A program made the position numbers and the translations under genes. 64,000 nt of DNA, taken from assembly GCF_012273895.1 (NCBI RefSeq), contig NC_052116.1, positions 2,480,001 through 2,544,000 on the forward strand. The letters run 5' to 3'. A model generated the notes under the pieces. The model was not told the origin of the DNA and did no database searches. It worked only from the letters and a program-made list of their open reading frames with translations. Shown here piece after piece: positions 34,129 through 47,000 of the stretch (position 1 is its first letter; each line of letters starts with the position of its first letter). Source of the stretch: Zerene cesonia. Its lineage: Eukaryota; Arthropoda; Insecta; Lepidoptera; Pieridae.

Positions 34129-35914
34129 CGCGGTCGCTTGCGTACATTGAACGAATGGTTATGAGTTTCGAACGAACGCCGTTACAGTGTATGACGCCAC
34201 ACCCATTGTATATTATTATTTTTAATCCTAAACTATCTAAACAATCATACACTGCTTTTCCCATGGGTGGCCCGAATCTGGTGAAACGATCGACTGATTA
34301 CTATTGGCACGTTTTATTGTGGCTGAAGATTGCGTTTTTGGTAATAAATTAGCCAAAAACGCGTCTCCGGTCTCTGAGCACGGCTTTACGAAACTCTTAA
34401 CTTACAAATCTCAAAACGTAACTATTTTTCGAATAAATATTTCAGATACATGCGAATTTAGCTAATAGTGTAAAATTGTACTTATCGAAGGTATGTACGT
34501 ACAGGAGCAAGTCGAAGTGAACTCCGCCATAAGTGTATCGTAACAAAATCAATTAGAATAAGTTATATGATTTAATGATTTATAGAAAGTTTGTCACAAG
34601 AGTGAATGAGGAATGGCTTCTGCCTTCCTACTTCCAAACAAATGCTCATGGTATAATTATATATGTTGAATTTTAGAATAAACATATCGTAAGTGTAGTT
34701 CAATATATTTTTACGATAATTACCTGTATGTTAGAATTGTGTATGGTAATTAATATTTGGATAAAATACTATAATATTTTGTATTATATTAATATGTTAT
34801 CTCCTTTATAATCGAAATATTTACCCAAATTGACTGAAAAGAATCGTCCTTTTCGATATAATAATATTTGGAAGTACATTTATTATTCATTTTCTATAAT
34901 GTTTTTTTTTATACTTTGTATGTAATATTTCTGTAGTCAATGCATAGTTTAGGTAAGAGGTCCACACTGTAAATTAATCAATTTAGATTTTATACTTATT
35001 GGAAATTTAGAATATTTTCCACTAATTTGTATTTAAATTTTTAAAAAATAAAAGATGTAAAAACTACGATTATATTTCTCTTTCGATGCAATCATACCAA
35101 TCTATCCACAAGTTACATTTTCCAATCATTCAGATGTGTCTAAGTTATAAATTAATGATAATAAAAATTCAATAAATAATAATAAAAATTCAGATAAATA
35201 AAATTCAAATTTGTTTTACTCTAAGCTAACGCGGCGGAGCAATATGGATTTCAAAGTATAAAAATAACACGGTATATAGGAATATTCCAACTGAATGTCT
35301 TAAGGTACTTAAGTTGTTTAATAAAAACGTTATAAAGGCAATCATTCATTATGTAGTACCTATGAATCTAGGTAGCATTTCGGGTCAGACAGTAAAATAA
35401 AACAACACAAATATATTTATATAAAATCATATATTTTGTACAAAGGTTCATAATTATATGGCGACAATGGATGGAATGGTTCACTAACATCACTTACAAT
35501 GAGGAATGACTTCGAATACAAAATATCACAACACGATCTTTAAAATACAAAAATATAAAAGTGCAGACACAAACATACGTGCTCGCGTTACAAATATAAA
35601 TGTCATTTCACACAATGTTTTATTAAGAGCTAAAAATGTTCATTGCATTTTAAACTGACGACTATTTAATATTATTACAATTGAGCACCATAATATTCTA
35701 GTCATCTCTTAATGGCTGGATTTATCTACTTCTGGACACGTTCTGTGTAGCATATCTGTCAGTTATATGACAAATAATATATAAAATAAGTGAAAAGTGT
35801 AAAATAGACAATCAGTCATGGTCAGCAAGTGAATCCGGCCCTAATCTATTACACATATCTTTAAAACGGCAATTTTCGAATTACTTGCAATAAAATAGCC
35901 TCAAATACACAAGA
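34129..35914. other. 3' UTR and intergenic DNA between two convergent gene ends
   Basis: AT-rich with no coding signal. It holds polyadenylation signals for the tail exon on the plus strand (34432-34437; others at about 34680 and 35048) and for Sans on the minus strand (AATAAA complement at 35619-35624, about 290 nt after the stop). Confidence 0.7.
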
Positions 35915-36186
35915 TCATATAGCTGTATCGATCATAGGTCCCGGATGCGACAGCGCCTGTTTTCTCTCTTGAACAGCTGTAACTAGCTTCCTGTACGGCC
36001 CTAGAGGCAGGCCCAAGGATTTGAGGTCACTTTCAGTGAGCAACATGAGAGCGTCCAAGTCTATTTGCTCGTCTTTGAACTTTTGCACGTATTGGGAGAG
36101 GCCCCAAGCGGTTAGGAAGCGCTCGAGAGACGCGTATCCGGATTCGTCACCTTCGCCTTCTTCGTCGGACGTGATTGTTGAACTGC
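35915..36186 (-). CDS. Sans: Sans last exon: SAM domain and PDZ-binding end (reversed contig)
   Basis: 272 nt. Acceptor TTTTACAG at 36187-36188, stop TGA at 35915-35917. A Ser/Asp/Glu-rich linker (TSDEEGEGDESGY) leads into a SAM domain: SLERFLTAWGLSQYVQKFKD, DEQIDLDALMLLTESDLKSL, GLPLGPYRKLVTAV. The C-terminus is DTAI, a class I PDZ ligand matching the position of DTEL in vertebrate SANS. This is unmistakably the end of the same gene whose first six exons are on the plus strand at 22-32.7 kb. Confidence 0.95.
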
Positions 36187-36521
36187 CTGTAAAATGCATT
36201 TTTTTTTTAGACTATGGTAGGGTTGGAGTACGGACTTTTTAGTTTATGTATACTGGGTCAAATGTATGTGTGTCAGGAATTTATTTTATGTACACACAAG
36301 ATACAATGAGGTTATGTGGCAGCTTTTTTTTATATATTAAAAATACAGTGATATAATCTGGTATAGGGAGAAAGAACCGAGCTTACACCATATTGCAGTC
36401 TATATGTCTGTAGGTTTTGTGTATTCATGTTTATCTGCGTGGTTAGGTGCATGCATGCGTACGTATGTGTGTATTGAATGTGTGTTTTATTTGCTTGTTT
36501 ATGTGTGTGTATAATATTTAC

Positions 36522-36640
36522 CAGACTGTGTGGAAGCCCACTCAGCAGGCTGGTAAGCGTGGCGTGCGGCGAGCGAGCCGGCCGACCCGATGGACACGTC
36601 CTCACCAGGTAACGCACTCAAAGTTGCTGTTATCGAACGC
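36522..36640 (-). CDS. Sans: Sans penultimate exon (reversed contig)
   Basis: 119 nt with acceptor TATGTCAG at 36641-36642 and donor GTAAATAT at 36521. It reads RSITATLSALPGEDVSIGSA and then GSLAARHAYQPAEWASTQS, aligning with vertebrate SLGSANSLQDR just before the SAM domain. It enters in phase 2 and leaves in phase 1, joining the SAM exon as QSG-SSTITS. Confidence 0.88.
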
Positions 36641-36872
36641 CTGACATACAAGGAAGCATTTTTATACTGACAAAACTAGATTAAGTTTAATCGTGATAGG
36701 TAAGCATAGGTGAAAAAGGTTATTTTTAATGACTATCAGTCATATTATTTAAGCATTTTATTTATATATTAGGACAAGAAAAACATTTTATTTCTAAGAA
36801 ATACCTAGTCTTGCCATAAATATTGTAATAAAGAAAAAAGAAAATTGTTAACTGCAAATAACATTTATTACT
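36641..36872. other. Non-coding edge of the reversed contig
   Basis: AT-rich intronic sequence upstream of the penultimate Sans exon in the minus orientation. No exon is seen, so the rest of Sans exon 6 and any intervening exon must be in the gap. Confidence 0.6.
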
Positions 36873-37872
36873 NNNNNNNNNNNNNNNNNNNNNNNNNNNN
36901 NNNNNNNNNNNNNNNNNNNNNNNNNNNNNNNNNNNNNNNNNNNNNNNNNNNNNNNNNNNNNNNNNNNNNNNNNNNNNNNNNNNNNNNNNNNNNNNNNNNN
37001 NNNNNNNNNNNNNNNNNNNNNNNNNNNNNNNNNNNNNNNNNNNNNNNNNNNNNNNNNNNNNNNNNNNNNNNNNNNNNNNNNNNNNNNNNNNNNNNNNNNN
37101 NNNNNNNNNNNNNNNNNNNNNNNNNNNNNNNNNNNNNNNNNNNNNNNNNNNNNNNNNNNNNNNNNNNNNNNNNNNNNNNNNNNNNNNNNNNNNNNNNNNN
37201 NNNNNNNNNNNNNNNNNNNNNNNNNNNNNNNNNNNNNNNNNNNNNNNNNNNNNNNNNNNNNNNNNNNNNNNNNNNNNNNNNNNNNNNNNNNNNNNNNNNN
37301 NNNNNNNNNNNNNNNNNNNNNNNNNNNNNNNNNNNNNNNNNNNNNNNNNNNNNNNNNNNNNNNNNNNNNNNNNNNNNNNNNNNNNNNNNNNNNNNNNNNN
37401 NNNNNNNNNNNNNNNNNNNNNNNNNNNNNNNNNNNNNNNNNNNNNNNNNNNNNNNNNNNNNNNNNNNNNNNNNNNNNNNNNNNNNNNNNNNNNNNNNNNN
37501 NNNNNNNNNNNNNNNNNNNNNNNNNNNNNNNNNNNNNNNNNNNNNNNNNNNNNNNNNNNNNNNNNNNNNNNNNNNNNNNNNNNNNNNNNNNNNNNNNNNN
37601 NNNNNNNNNNNNNNNNNNNNNNNNNNNNNNNNNNNNNNNNNNNNNNNNNNNNNNNNNNNNNNNNNNNNNNNNNNNNNNNNNNNNNNNNNNNNNNNNNNNN
37701 NNNNNNNNNNNNNNNNNNNNNNNNNNNNNNNNNNNNNNNNNNNNNNNNNNNNNNNNNNNNNNNNNNNNNNNNNNNNNNNNNNNNNNNNNNNNNNNNNNNN
37801 NNNNNNNNNNNNNNNNNNNNNNNNNNNNNNNNNNNNNNNNNNNNNNNNNNNNNNNNNNNNNNNNNNNNNNNN
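36873..37872. other. Assembly gap, 1000 N
   Basis: Exactly 1000 N, the same size as the other gap. On the right it cuts the in-frame continuation of the tetraspan gene (minus strand). Confidence 0.98.
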
Positions 37873-37994
37873 TACGTCTCGAGCGAGGGGGGGCGGTACG
37901 TTTCTAGCGGGGGCTGGGGGTTGCGCGCGGGCGCCTGCGGGGCGGGGGGGTTGGCGAAGGTCGCCGCCACTACGTCCCTCATCTGGTCGCTTGC
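37873..37994 (-). CDS. In-frame continuation after the tetraspan TGA (readthrough candidate)
   Basis: Directly after the TGA at 37995-37997, the same frame stays open for 40 codons to the gap edge: ASDQMRDVVAATFANPPAPQ, then APARNPQPPLETYRPPSLET. About 36 of the 40 codons end in G or C, as in the coding sequence before the TGA and unlike the AT-rich non-coding DNA around it. This looks like translated sequence. The alternatives are a base error at the TGA, a real stop followed by GC-rich 3' UTR, or an alternative acceptor (CGACCAG before ATG) that skips the stop. Confidence 0.5.
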
Positions 37995-38098
37995 TCAGTA
38001 GTTGTAGGGCCCGTACTGCGAGCCGTGGTAGTAGGGGCCGGGGTACGCCTGCGGCGGCGGGTACCCGGCGTACGCGTACTGCTGCTTTTGCGGGTACA
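37995..38098 (-). CDS. Tetraspan gene, last exon before the TGA
   Basis: 104 nt, acceptor TTTTGCAG at 38099-38100. It reads VYPQKQQYAYAGYPPPQAYP and then GPYYHGSQYGPYNY before TGA: a Tyr/Pro/Gly-rich cytoplasmic tail. See the next entry on the minus strand for the in-frame continuation past the stop. Confidence 0.85.
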
Positions 38099-41000
38099 CT
38101 GCAAAATTATGAAATGTATGAAACAAATGTTATGTTATTCGTTAGTCACATTTATTATAACTTCTTTTTGAATTATCATCATACATTAATGATTTGTCCA
38201 CATTAATAAAAGTACACCAAATGGCTTAGCTAATTAATTTTAATTTTTTCAGTTTAGAATTACATTATTTCATTTCAAACTTTAAGTAAATACAATATCA
38301 CCAAATATTGTTATACATTAAACTTCATGCACCCGTAGCTAAAACACCAAATATTTACACTGAAGTGTAAGTTTTATGCTGTTATGTCAATTTGTATTCT
38401 TTTTACCAATGGGTCATCAATATGTAAATAGTCCCATCAGCTTTCCGTTCTAAGTTCTTAAAACTTTCCCACAGTTACGAGTGAACCTTTTTTGTCTTAT
38501 ATTACGCCAAAGCATACCGGGCATGAGGTACTGCATGTTAAGCGCCTCCTCCCGCTCGCGCTCGCCCCGCAAGCAAATGGCGGCCGACGAGAACAAAATG
38601 GCCGACACCAGCGACAGCCCCACGCCGCACCACGCGACGATATACGACCAGTCGTACCAAATGCGACTGTTATCTCGTAATATCTGGTTTATACCGGTGT
38701 TCCACGTGTGCAATGTTTATCCCAATTAGGAACATTTAACCCATGTTTTTTTGTCATGATTATGTCAGGTTTGTCATGTGTTTCAAGTGTAAAGTAAGAT
38801 ATATAAGAGTAGCGTAGAGTGCCACCCAGTTGAAGAATATTTGTAGGTATTATTGAAGTGTGTCATTGTTTCATTTTTACGTGGATGCAGTGTGTTATGT
38901 GGATTTTAAAGAAACAATCATATGTAACGCATTGTAAATAAACCAACATTTTGAATAATTTTATCAAGAAAACAATGGTGTTTTTACAAAATGGTGATGA
39001 TAGCATGACAATTTTGTTATGAAATGTGTAATAAATTATGAAATTATGGATAGTAATATGTACATTCCCACGTTAATCAGTAAGCATGTTAGTATTGCGT
39101 GGCGTAAACCAGATATTAAGATAAAGAGCAAATTTAATTTAATAGAGCGATTATTTGGTCGCATATCAGTCGCAAAAACGCAGTCACGTTTCGGAAGAAA
39201 CATGAAAAGAAAGAAAGCATTTATGTTAGTATTTCCTTAATTTATATTATTTCTTAAAACTATACTTATAACTATAATGGGTAATGAGAAAAAGGTATGT
39301 GTGATATATATTGTTTAGATAAAGATATATTTACTTACAAATATGTTTAAAATAATGGGTGTTGAAATCGTTTATTATGATATACGTATACTTTATAAAT
39401 AAGTACATGTATAATTTTATCAATACTTATATAACATTTTATGTGAATATTTTGCTTTAATATTTTTTGAGAATTGTATATCAATAGATATAAGTATATA
39501 CATGTTATATGATATATAAATACAGATAAATAAATGGCTATAAAAATAGAATGTTACAATGATAATATACAATTTACATCCTGCCACAGTTACACCGTTT
39601 CAACCGCCAAGCGTTAATCACCCATTCAAAATGGCGCCCATCGACAAGATGGCTGCCTAACCTGGCATTATGTACTGCACGTTATTCTGCTGCTCGCGGC
39701 GTTTCTCTTTGCTGAGGCACACAGCGGCAGAGAAGAATATAATGGAGCTACCGAAGGAAACACCGACAGACAACCAGGCTAGGATGTATGACCAATCGTA
39801 CCATACCGATGAGTTGTCTTTCAATACCTGGGGTTTTAAATACGTTGAAATAACTTATTCCACCACTTTGGGGTCAACACCGTTGTTTTGGTGTTGAGTT
39901 TATAACCTCAACAGGTTATAACTCGATTGGTATGGATTACATACATAAATATATAGAGATATAGCTGATTACTCGACAAAAATTTAAATGGAACAGTAAA
40001 ACATCATTAGAAATATTTTTTTATCATTTTATAAATGCAACATTTATCTATGAGCCACTTGACTTCAAGACACATCAGAGTGAACGGTGTTTTGGTAAAG
40101 TATCCATAACTAAAATCCCTTCTATTACAATTTTGAAAATCTTCTGTTAGAATGTAGACTATAGTCTATACTCTATAATGTTCTGGTTCATAAGTTTTCG
40201 ATACCGATGATTCTACTCATTCTAATTAATAGTGTGCATACATCGATACATACGAAATCTTTAATACAAAAGAATATGAGTTCTACACAGGTCAAGAAAA
40301 CCTACCATGACCTTAATTTTACTTCGTTCATATAAACTGTTTGACTTAAAAAAAATATTAAGATTTTCGATAAATAAACAATGGTATTTATATGCTATAT
40401 GTACTCACGTTAGGCCACTGCTGGTAGTATTCCTCCCCCACGGCTTTCTCTTTCTCGTAGAACTCCACTCCGTGCCACAGCGCCATCGCGCCGGCCGCTA
40501 ATAGACCTGCAATTGTAGATCGAAGTATTTAATACGAATCTAGATAATTAAAGTACGTGTTTAAACTAAGGTTGTAGCTCAGTAATAATAAAATATAGTA
40601 TTAAAAAGGGAACGAATTATTCAAATGATTAGAGTCATTATGCCAATGTTATTTTCATGAGACAATGTTTAATTATTCGCAATAATTAATCCACAGTTTT
40701 TTTTGTACATTTATCATCGTCATAGTTTAATGATATTGTATTGTTACAGTGTTTATAATATAATGCGAAATCGAAATCTTCCAAATCCTCTTTATCGATT
40801 ACAATGATTTTTTAACGTTCGTTTAATTCAATAGTCGTGTATTTTATGTCTTCAACTTTTGTAAAGTAATTAAACCTACACCTACTGATATAAACGTGAG
40901 TATATTTATGTTAACACGTTTTAAATAGATACGACATAACTCCGAATTAAATTAAATTAAAAACGTACCTACTTAACATATTTAATCGCTTTTACAACGC

Positions 41001-44000
41001 AAGTCTAAACTTTCACTTTTTAATTAATAAAAATTTAATCATTCATAAAATCAAATCAGTTCAAACTAACCAGTAATTCATTACGAACTTTTCAAAATTA
41101 TCCCATTTATAGATACAATTACTGTTCACGACTAGAAAACGTAATGCCCTAGTTGGGTAAGTTAAGTGAAAGAAAGCAAGTTGTATGGTAAGTATAGTTT
41201 CAAGTGAATTAATATGCAAACTTAATTACTAGCCTATGCACGGTATGTAAGATAGATCTATCTTAAAATTTCACTTATAAACTTATACATTCATAATCGG
41301 ATGGAAGACGACTCATTTTAAATTATAGGTCAACAAAATAAATCGCCAAATGTGTTGTCAAACGTAAACGGCTCGACCAAACCGGCTAATTCTTTTTTTT
41401 ACATTTCTCTTAAGCCCAAGTGAGTTTTTTATCGAGAGAATAAATGGATGACGCCAGGGCGGAATGCTAGTACTTTATTACATTATTGCAATAAATACAT
41501 ATCCTTGAATAGAAATGATTTTCCGAACTAGTAATACCCAATTATGGTATAACAAAACGCTCTTGAAGAGTAATTTAGTTGAACAAATATCTTACAGTTT
41601 GACTCTAATTACCACTAACCTGATACCAAATAATAGGACATGATACTCACAAGTAACAAGCATAAGTATAGCAGTGGCGGTGATGTTTCCAGGACTCCTC
41701 TTCCAGCAGCCAACGACGCCAGTCCAGAACGCTATGAATAAGGTAAGGAATCCCACCATGAATAGGGCCACCGTTGACCGGGCCATGTGCAACCTGTAAG
41801 TGAGAATGAGTTTCTTAAACAATTATTAAAGACTTTGAAAGAAAAGAAGAGAGAGCTGTTAGCCTTTTTGGGCTATTGTGCCTTCAAAGAAAATTTCTTT
41901 ATTCCTTAATTTAATTTGTTTTTCCAATTGGGATGATTAAGCCAAAAAGTATTGTTATAATATATGTGTCATAACTATTTCAATTTAATTATTATTTTAT
42001 AGTACATATTTATAAGGAATTCGTTTCGTTTGTTCTATACCTACTGATTTTGTAAAATGAAAAATAAATGTTTATTGAGCTTTTAGTTTAGGTTACGATA
42101 AGTATGTTAATATTTCCATCAACTGCTTGGAATTTTTAATGTAATTTATGTTAATAATTACGTAATACATATTGGCTAATATTGTCCAGTCCAAAGTACA
42201 AGTATTTATGATGATCTTTGATGTTCTTTTTAGTAATTTAAGCTAGTTGCGCCACGCGGTTTCACCCGCGTAAGTGCGTATCCCATAGGAATATCGGGAT
42301 ACGTACCAAATTTCATTGCAATCAGTTCAGTAGTTTTTGCGTGAAAGAGCAATAAACACACACATCCTTACAAACTTTCGCATTTATAATGTTATATTAT
42401 ATTATCAGTAGGAACTCGGATTACCTATTCATTGCATCTTCTGACAGTCCCCTAGTCTCGTTGTTTTCGTCAGGGATGAAGTAATCCACATTGCTGCAGT
42501 GAGTCTCTACTGGCGATAAGTAGATTTCCACTGAAAAGTAACATAGAATTATTTAATAAGATCTTATATTATAATAAAAAAAAATCCATATATGTAAAGA
42601 CTAAAGAAAGATTAAAAATATTTATAAACTGACAGTAAGATTAATATCTTTGTCATTTATTAATTACATTTTTCAGTTCATAAAAGTAATCACTGAATTT
42701 GAAATTAAAATAACAAAAATGATTAAGAAGTTATTGATCAAATGGAAACATCCAATAAAAAAAGATTCAGAAATTAAATCACGGTGAAGAAGTATTGTTT
42801 TTCAAATTCACATGCTTAGATTAAGAGCACGCTTATATGTAGATTTGTTAAGCTAAATAATATTTAATCTGTATCAATTTACACTGATCAGATAAGCGCA
42901 TAAGTCAACCAAGTTTTCAATATCAATCGAGCCACGCGCTCTGCAATCATGCTATCCCAATAAGATCACTGACGAAACCAATTTGCTGCAATGTGATACG
43001 ATTTTGCAAGTCAGCTTTGTCCATTCTAAAAACATACAGGCAGTAGGTACATGTACATGTTAATTCTGCGTTTGTAAATGCCAGATTATTGAGTCATATT
43101 TCCTTACAACTGATATCCGTCTGACGAAGAATGCAATACATCCACAATACCTATGAGGACACCGAGTTTGTGTATAAAATTAAAATTACGAAATGCCCCT
43201 TTTGACTGGCCCGTCAGAAGTCTTGGAATTGTTGTATTGAACTTTGCCCTTTTTGACTCACACTCTAAACATTGATGAGGTTTTTCTGACGGCTTCTAAA
43301 CTTTTATTAAATTTTCAATTCGAAATTATTTATCACATACACAAAATATGGATAGTTTGACATATAATTTATATATAATAAAGTTCAATGCTGTCTCGTC
43401 TATCAATATAACATATAATTTTCACCGTTACTAGGTGGTAGGTCAGCAATCGGCATACCAGTTTCTAATCTTGGTCTCGACTTATATGTGAAAACGTAAG
43501 TAGGTATTTAAATTAATTCGTTAATGTTGTTGGACTTGTATTTAACCCGTCCATCGAGAAAACCCTCAAATATTTTTAAAAACAGTAGCTAATAGAACCT
43601 CTTTATGTACCTACTTTTTTATCTGGTTGATAAACTATTGCTATCACGGTTTGTCCTCGGTATAAACAACTACGTTACGTTACAAAGTTCAATAATAGGA
43701 CTTATGCCATCATTTTAATAACTTGGGATACCAAGGAGTGAAAAAATTATAATTAATATCCAAGATTAAGTCCGATTTAGTATAAATTGAGACCATACAA
43801 TTAACTCTACTGTTTAGTTGATTACCGATGCTAGATAAACGTTTATCGCATCACATAACTTTTCTTACTCGCTACAAAGAGCCTTTAATACTTCTGTTTG
43901 TAAAATATTAACATGTATCAACTTGTTGGACTAGTTTAACATATCACATGTGACGTCACTCCGCGAAAAGGACACAAGGCTAGCTACAATTAGTATGTGT

Positions 44001-47000
44001 CGACTTGCAAATGAATATACAATGAGCTATAAGCAGGTACGAAGATATAAAGATATGGCTGGCATTGTTCCACCCACTTAGGGAGGAATGTAAGGCTTAA
44101 GTGGGACTTGAATTCTTGCACACTTGTAGCTACTGAGCTCAACAACTTTAAAGTCGCATTTGCAAATATACCTTATTGTTAAAATGATACACATTTTTGT
44201 AGTTCGTGTATACGAATTTGAAAATAATAAAGATGAATATGACATTTATATAGTGGCTTTTTATTATCAGTTCTCATATAAGTTATAATCAAAACTTGTA
44301 TTTAGCATCAAACATCGAACGAATCATTTACGTTAAATGATAGAAATATACTTCAGAAACCTAATTACATAATATATCATACGTGAATGGAATTTGCTGA
44401 GTTTCGTTGAATAACATAATTCAGCAGATTACACACATAATTTACTGTTAGAAAATAAAAAATGAGTCATCACGCGTGGTCTAACTGAAAATGGATCACA
44501 CAAAATATGATAGACCAAAGTCCTTATCTCGCGTATCGAACATTCCATTCTAAACGTGTTTAATTGATCCTAGATTGATAAGTTAAATCTTTCTCGTATG
44601 CACACATACGCTCACGTATCGTATATGATAAGCAGGCATGTCAAATGGGTAACCCGGTAACATTTAAGAAGGTACGCGGAGAAAGTTGCGAATTTGCGTC
44701 CTTGTTCGACCGCGGTTAGACTCGACAAACAGGTGTCGTAATTCGAGTGCCGTTCATCACTTGTTTAGCGTTCAATTGTAGCGTGCTGTCTGGAATTAGC
44801 CTAGATAGACTGGTTGCAAGACAAATGACGGGTATTTTACATTTATTATTATTTATTTACAACTCGCAATTATTAGACACGCTACTTGATACATTTTTTA
44901 TTTCAGTTTTTTTTTTGTGATAATAATTATTGTATATTGATAATGGGTAGCAACTACCTACTTTATTATATGCCATTTTATTACTAAACATAGCATGCGT
45001 AAAATATCTGCTTTAAATTCCAAAAAGTATTTTCATCAGATCTCAGAACAGAAAAGACTTAAAGAAATTGGACTAGGAATTGGTGGAATTTGGTTTTGGA
45101 GTTTTATCCAAAATGTATTTTTGTATATAAATAATATTTTTATTTAGTTAATTTAGCTTAACAATGTATTAAGAAAAGAAAACGTGCCTCTAATCATCAG
45201 TAAACATGACTAAACGCTGTTGATTTAAACTCACGCTTTCCTTGATTAAATTTTAATTATATCATGTTTTATTGATGGTTGTTTAATTGCTTACATAGAA
45301 AGTGTATACAACCTAATTGGAGATGGCTTAAATACCAAAGTACTTTAAAATTGCGGTACTATTTAACCGACTTAAAAATAAGGTGGTTGCCAATTCGAGT
45401 GTTTTTTTGGGTTTGTTAGCAGTTTTGTTCGGTTTGGTCTAAATGGTTCACAATATTAGCATACAGGACATACCTAAGTACAGTAAATAATAACTAAATT
45501 GTCGCGAGAAAAGCTAACGAACATACATCGATCTTCACAAAGTTTCGTGTTTATAATATAAGAAAAAATACCTTAGAATCTAAATCTAAGAGGACATGTA
45601 ATTCAGTTAATAAATCATACGCATTTAGTGACTAATCTGTGGGTTCTAATCCATATCCAATATTGATTGAATTCAAAATTTCATATATTTGTACACAGAC
45701 AACCTCGCCTTATAACAACTTTCAGGCTATATAATATAAATTTAACATATGTATTGCTTTTCACACAATAGTTACATAAATTAACGAATATTTAAACAAT
45801 AGAACATTATTTTTAAAGAGCAAGTTGATGATATAATAGCATGAAGTCGAACGTTCGTATTGTTCAAGGCCTATTTGTTAAATTTCTGTCATATTAATAA
45901 AATAGCGTAAACAGGAAAAACCAATATGGTATTTGAAAATAGCATTGGTGATAAAAATACATTTTAACACTAATCGGCCAATTTTAAGCTAGGTTAGAAG
46001 AGTTTTAAATATATACTTAATAAATGAAACGGAATGATTAGGAATCTATTAGTAAATATAAGTATATATATCAATAAAGTAAGTTTAAGTGTAGTGTTTT
46101 ATAACACAATAAAAGCTAGAGTAATATACAAGCAGCCATTGTCATTTCCCGAGAGTCACACATGACTACTTAGAAAACAGATAGTTTAATGTAATATCTA
46201 ATAACCATTTATTTACTAGAATAATCACTTGAAACAGCAATTCACATAAAGAAAATGACGGGAAAGAAAATCACGGCGACCGCCATGTTTAACTTTTTCC
46301 CGCCAACTTGTCATGTCACTTTCACTGCTTTCCGATATATGTTTTAAAAGGTCTCAACCACTAATTGCGAACGCATTTGGTATGTTGTATGTGATGGAAA
46401 TTCAAGACATATAATTCACTAATATCCTGCATTCCACGCAGTTTCCTTGCGAATAAATTCATAGCAATCTAAACCTGACTCTAATCTTTATACGTGTCAA
46501 GTCTAAAAGAATATATTTAGCTGTTAGTGTACACTTGTGACGCACTGAACGCAGCGATAATGTTAAAATGCAAATTGAACCGAAAAACAAGCGAATCGTG
46601 GTTTTGTAATGGACCGTGAAGAAACGTTTTGTTTTATGCGATGCGTGTCACGAATTCATTGATACCTACTGCAATTGATATATAATGGTACTAATGTGGA
46701 GGCCACGTATGTGTTTGTCACTTGTGTTCGTAATCTGAAATGAACATTTTTTAAATAGGAATTATTGGAAACTAGCTGCGCCCCGCGCTTTCATCCGCGT
46801 AAGTCCGTATCCCGTAGGAATATCGGGATAAAAGTTGCCAATATGTTATTCCAGATGTCCAGCTATCTACATGCCAAATTCCATGCAATCGGTTCAGTAG
46901 ATTTTGCGTGAAAGAGCAACAAACACACATCCTTACAAACTTTTGCATTTATAATATTAGTAGGAAGTAGGATGCGCTTCATAGCGGTTTCCTTCCTTTT

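Noticed and set aside
32565..34352. Very long open frames running through the N gaps on both strands
   Set aside because: They exist only because N codons are read through. Real coding sequence stops at 32703 and restarts on other frames; treating them as one protein would fuse Sans to an unrelated tail.
38481..38729. Plus-strand open frames over the tetraspan exons
   Set aside because: They are antisense shadows of exon 5b, which has clean splice sites, a family match and a duplicated partner on the minus strand.
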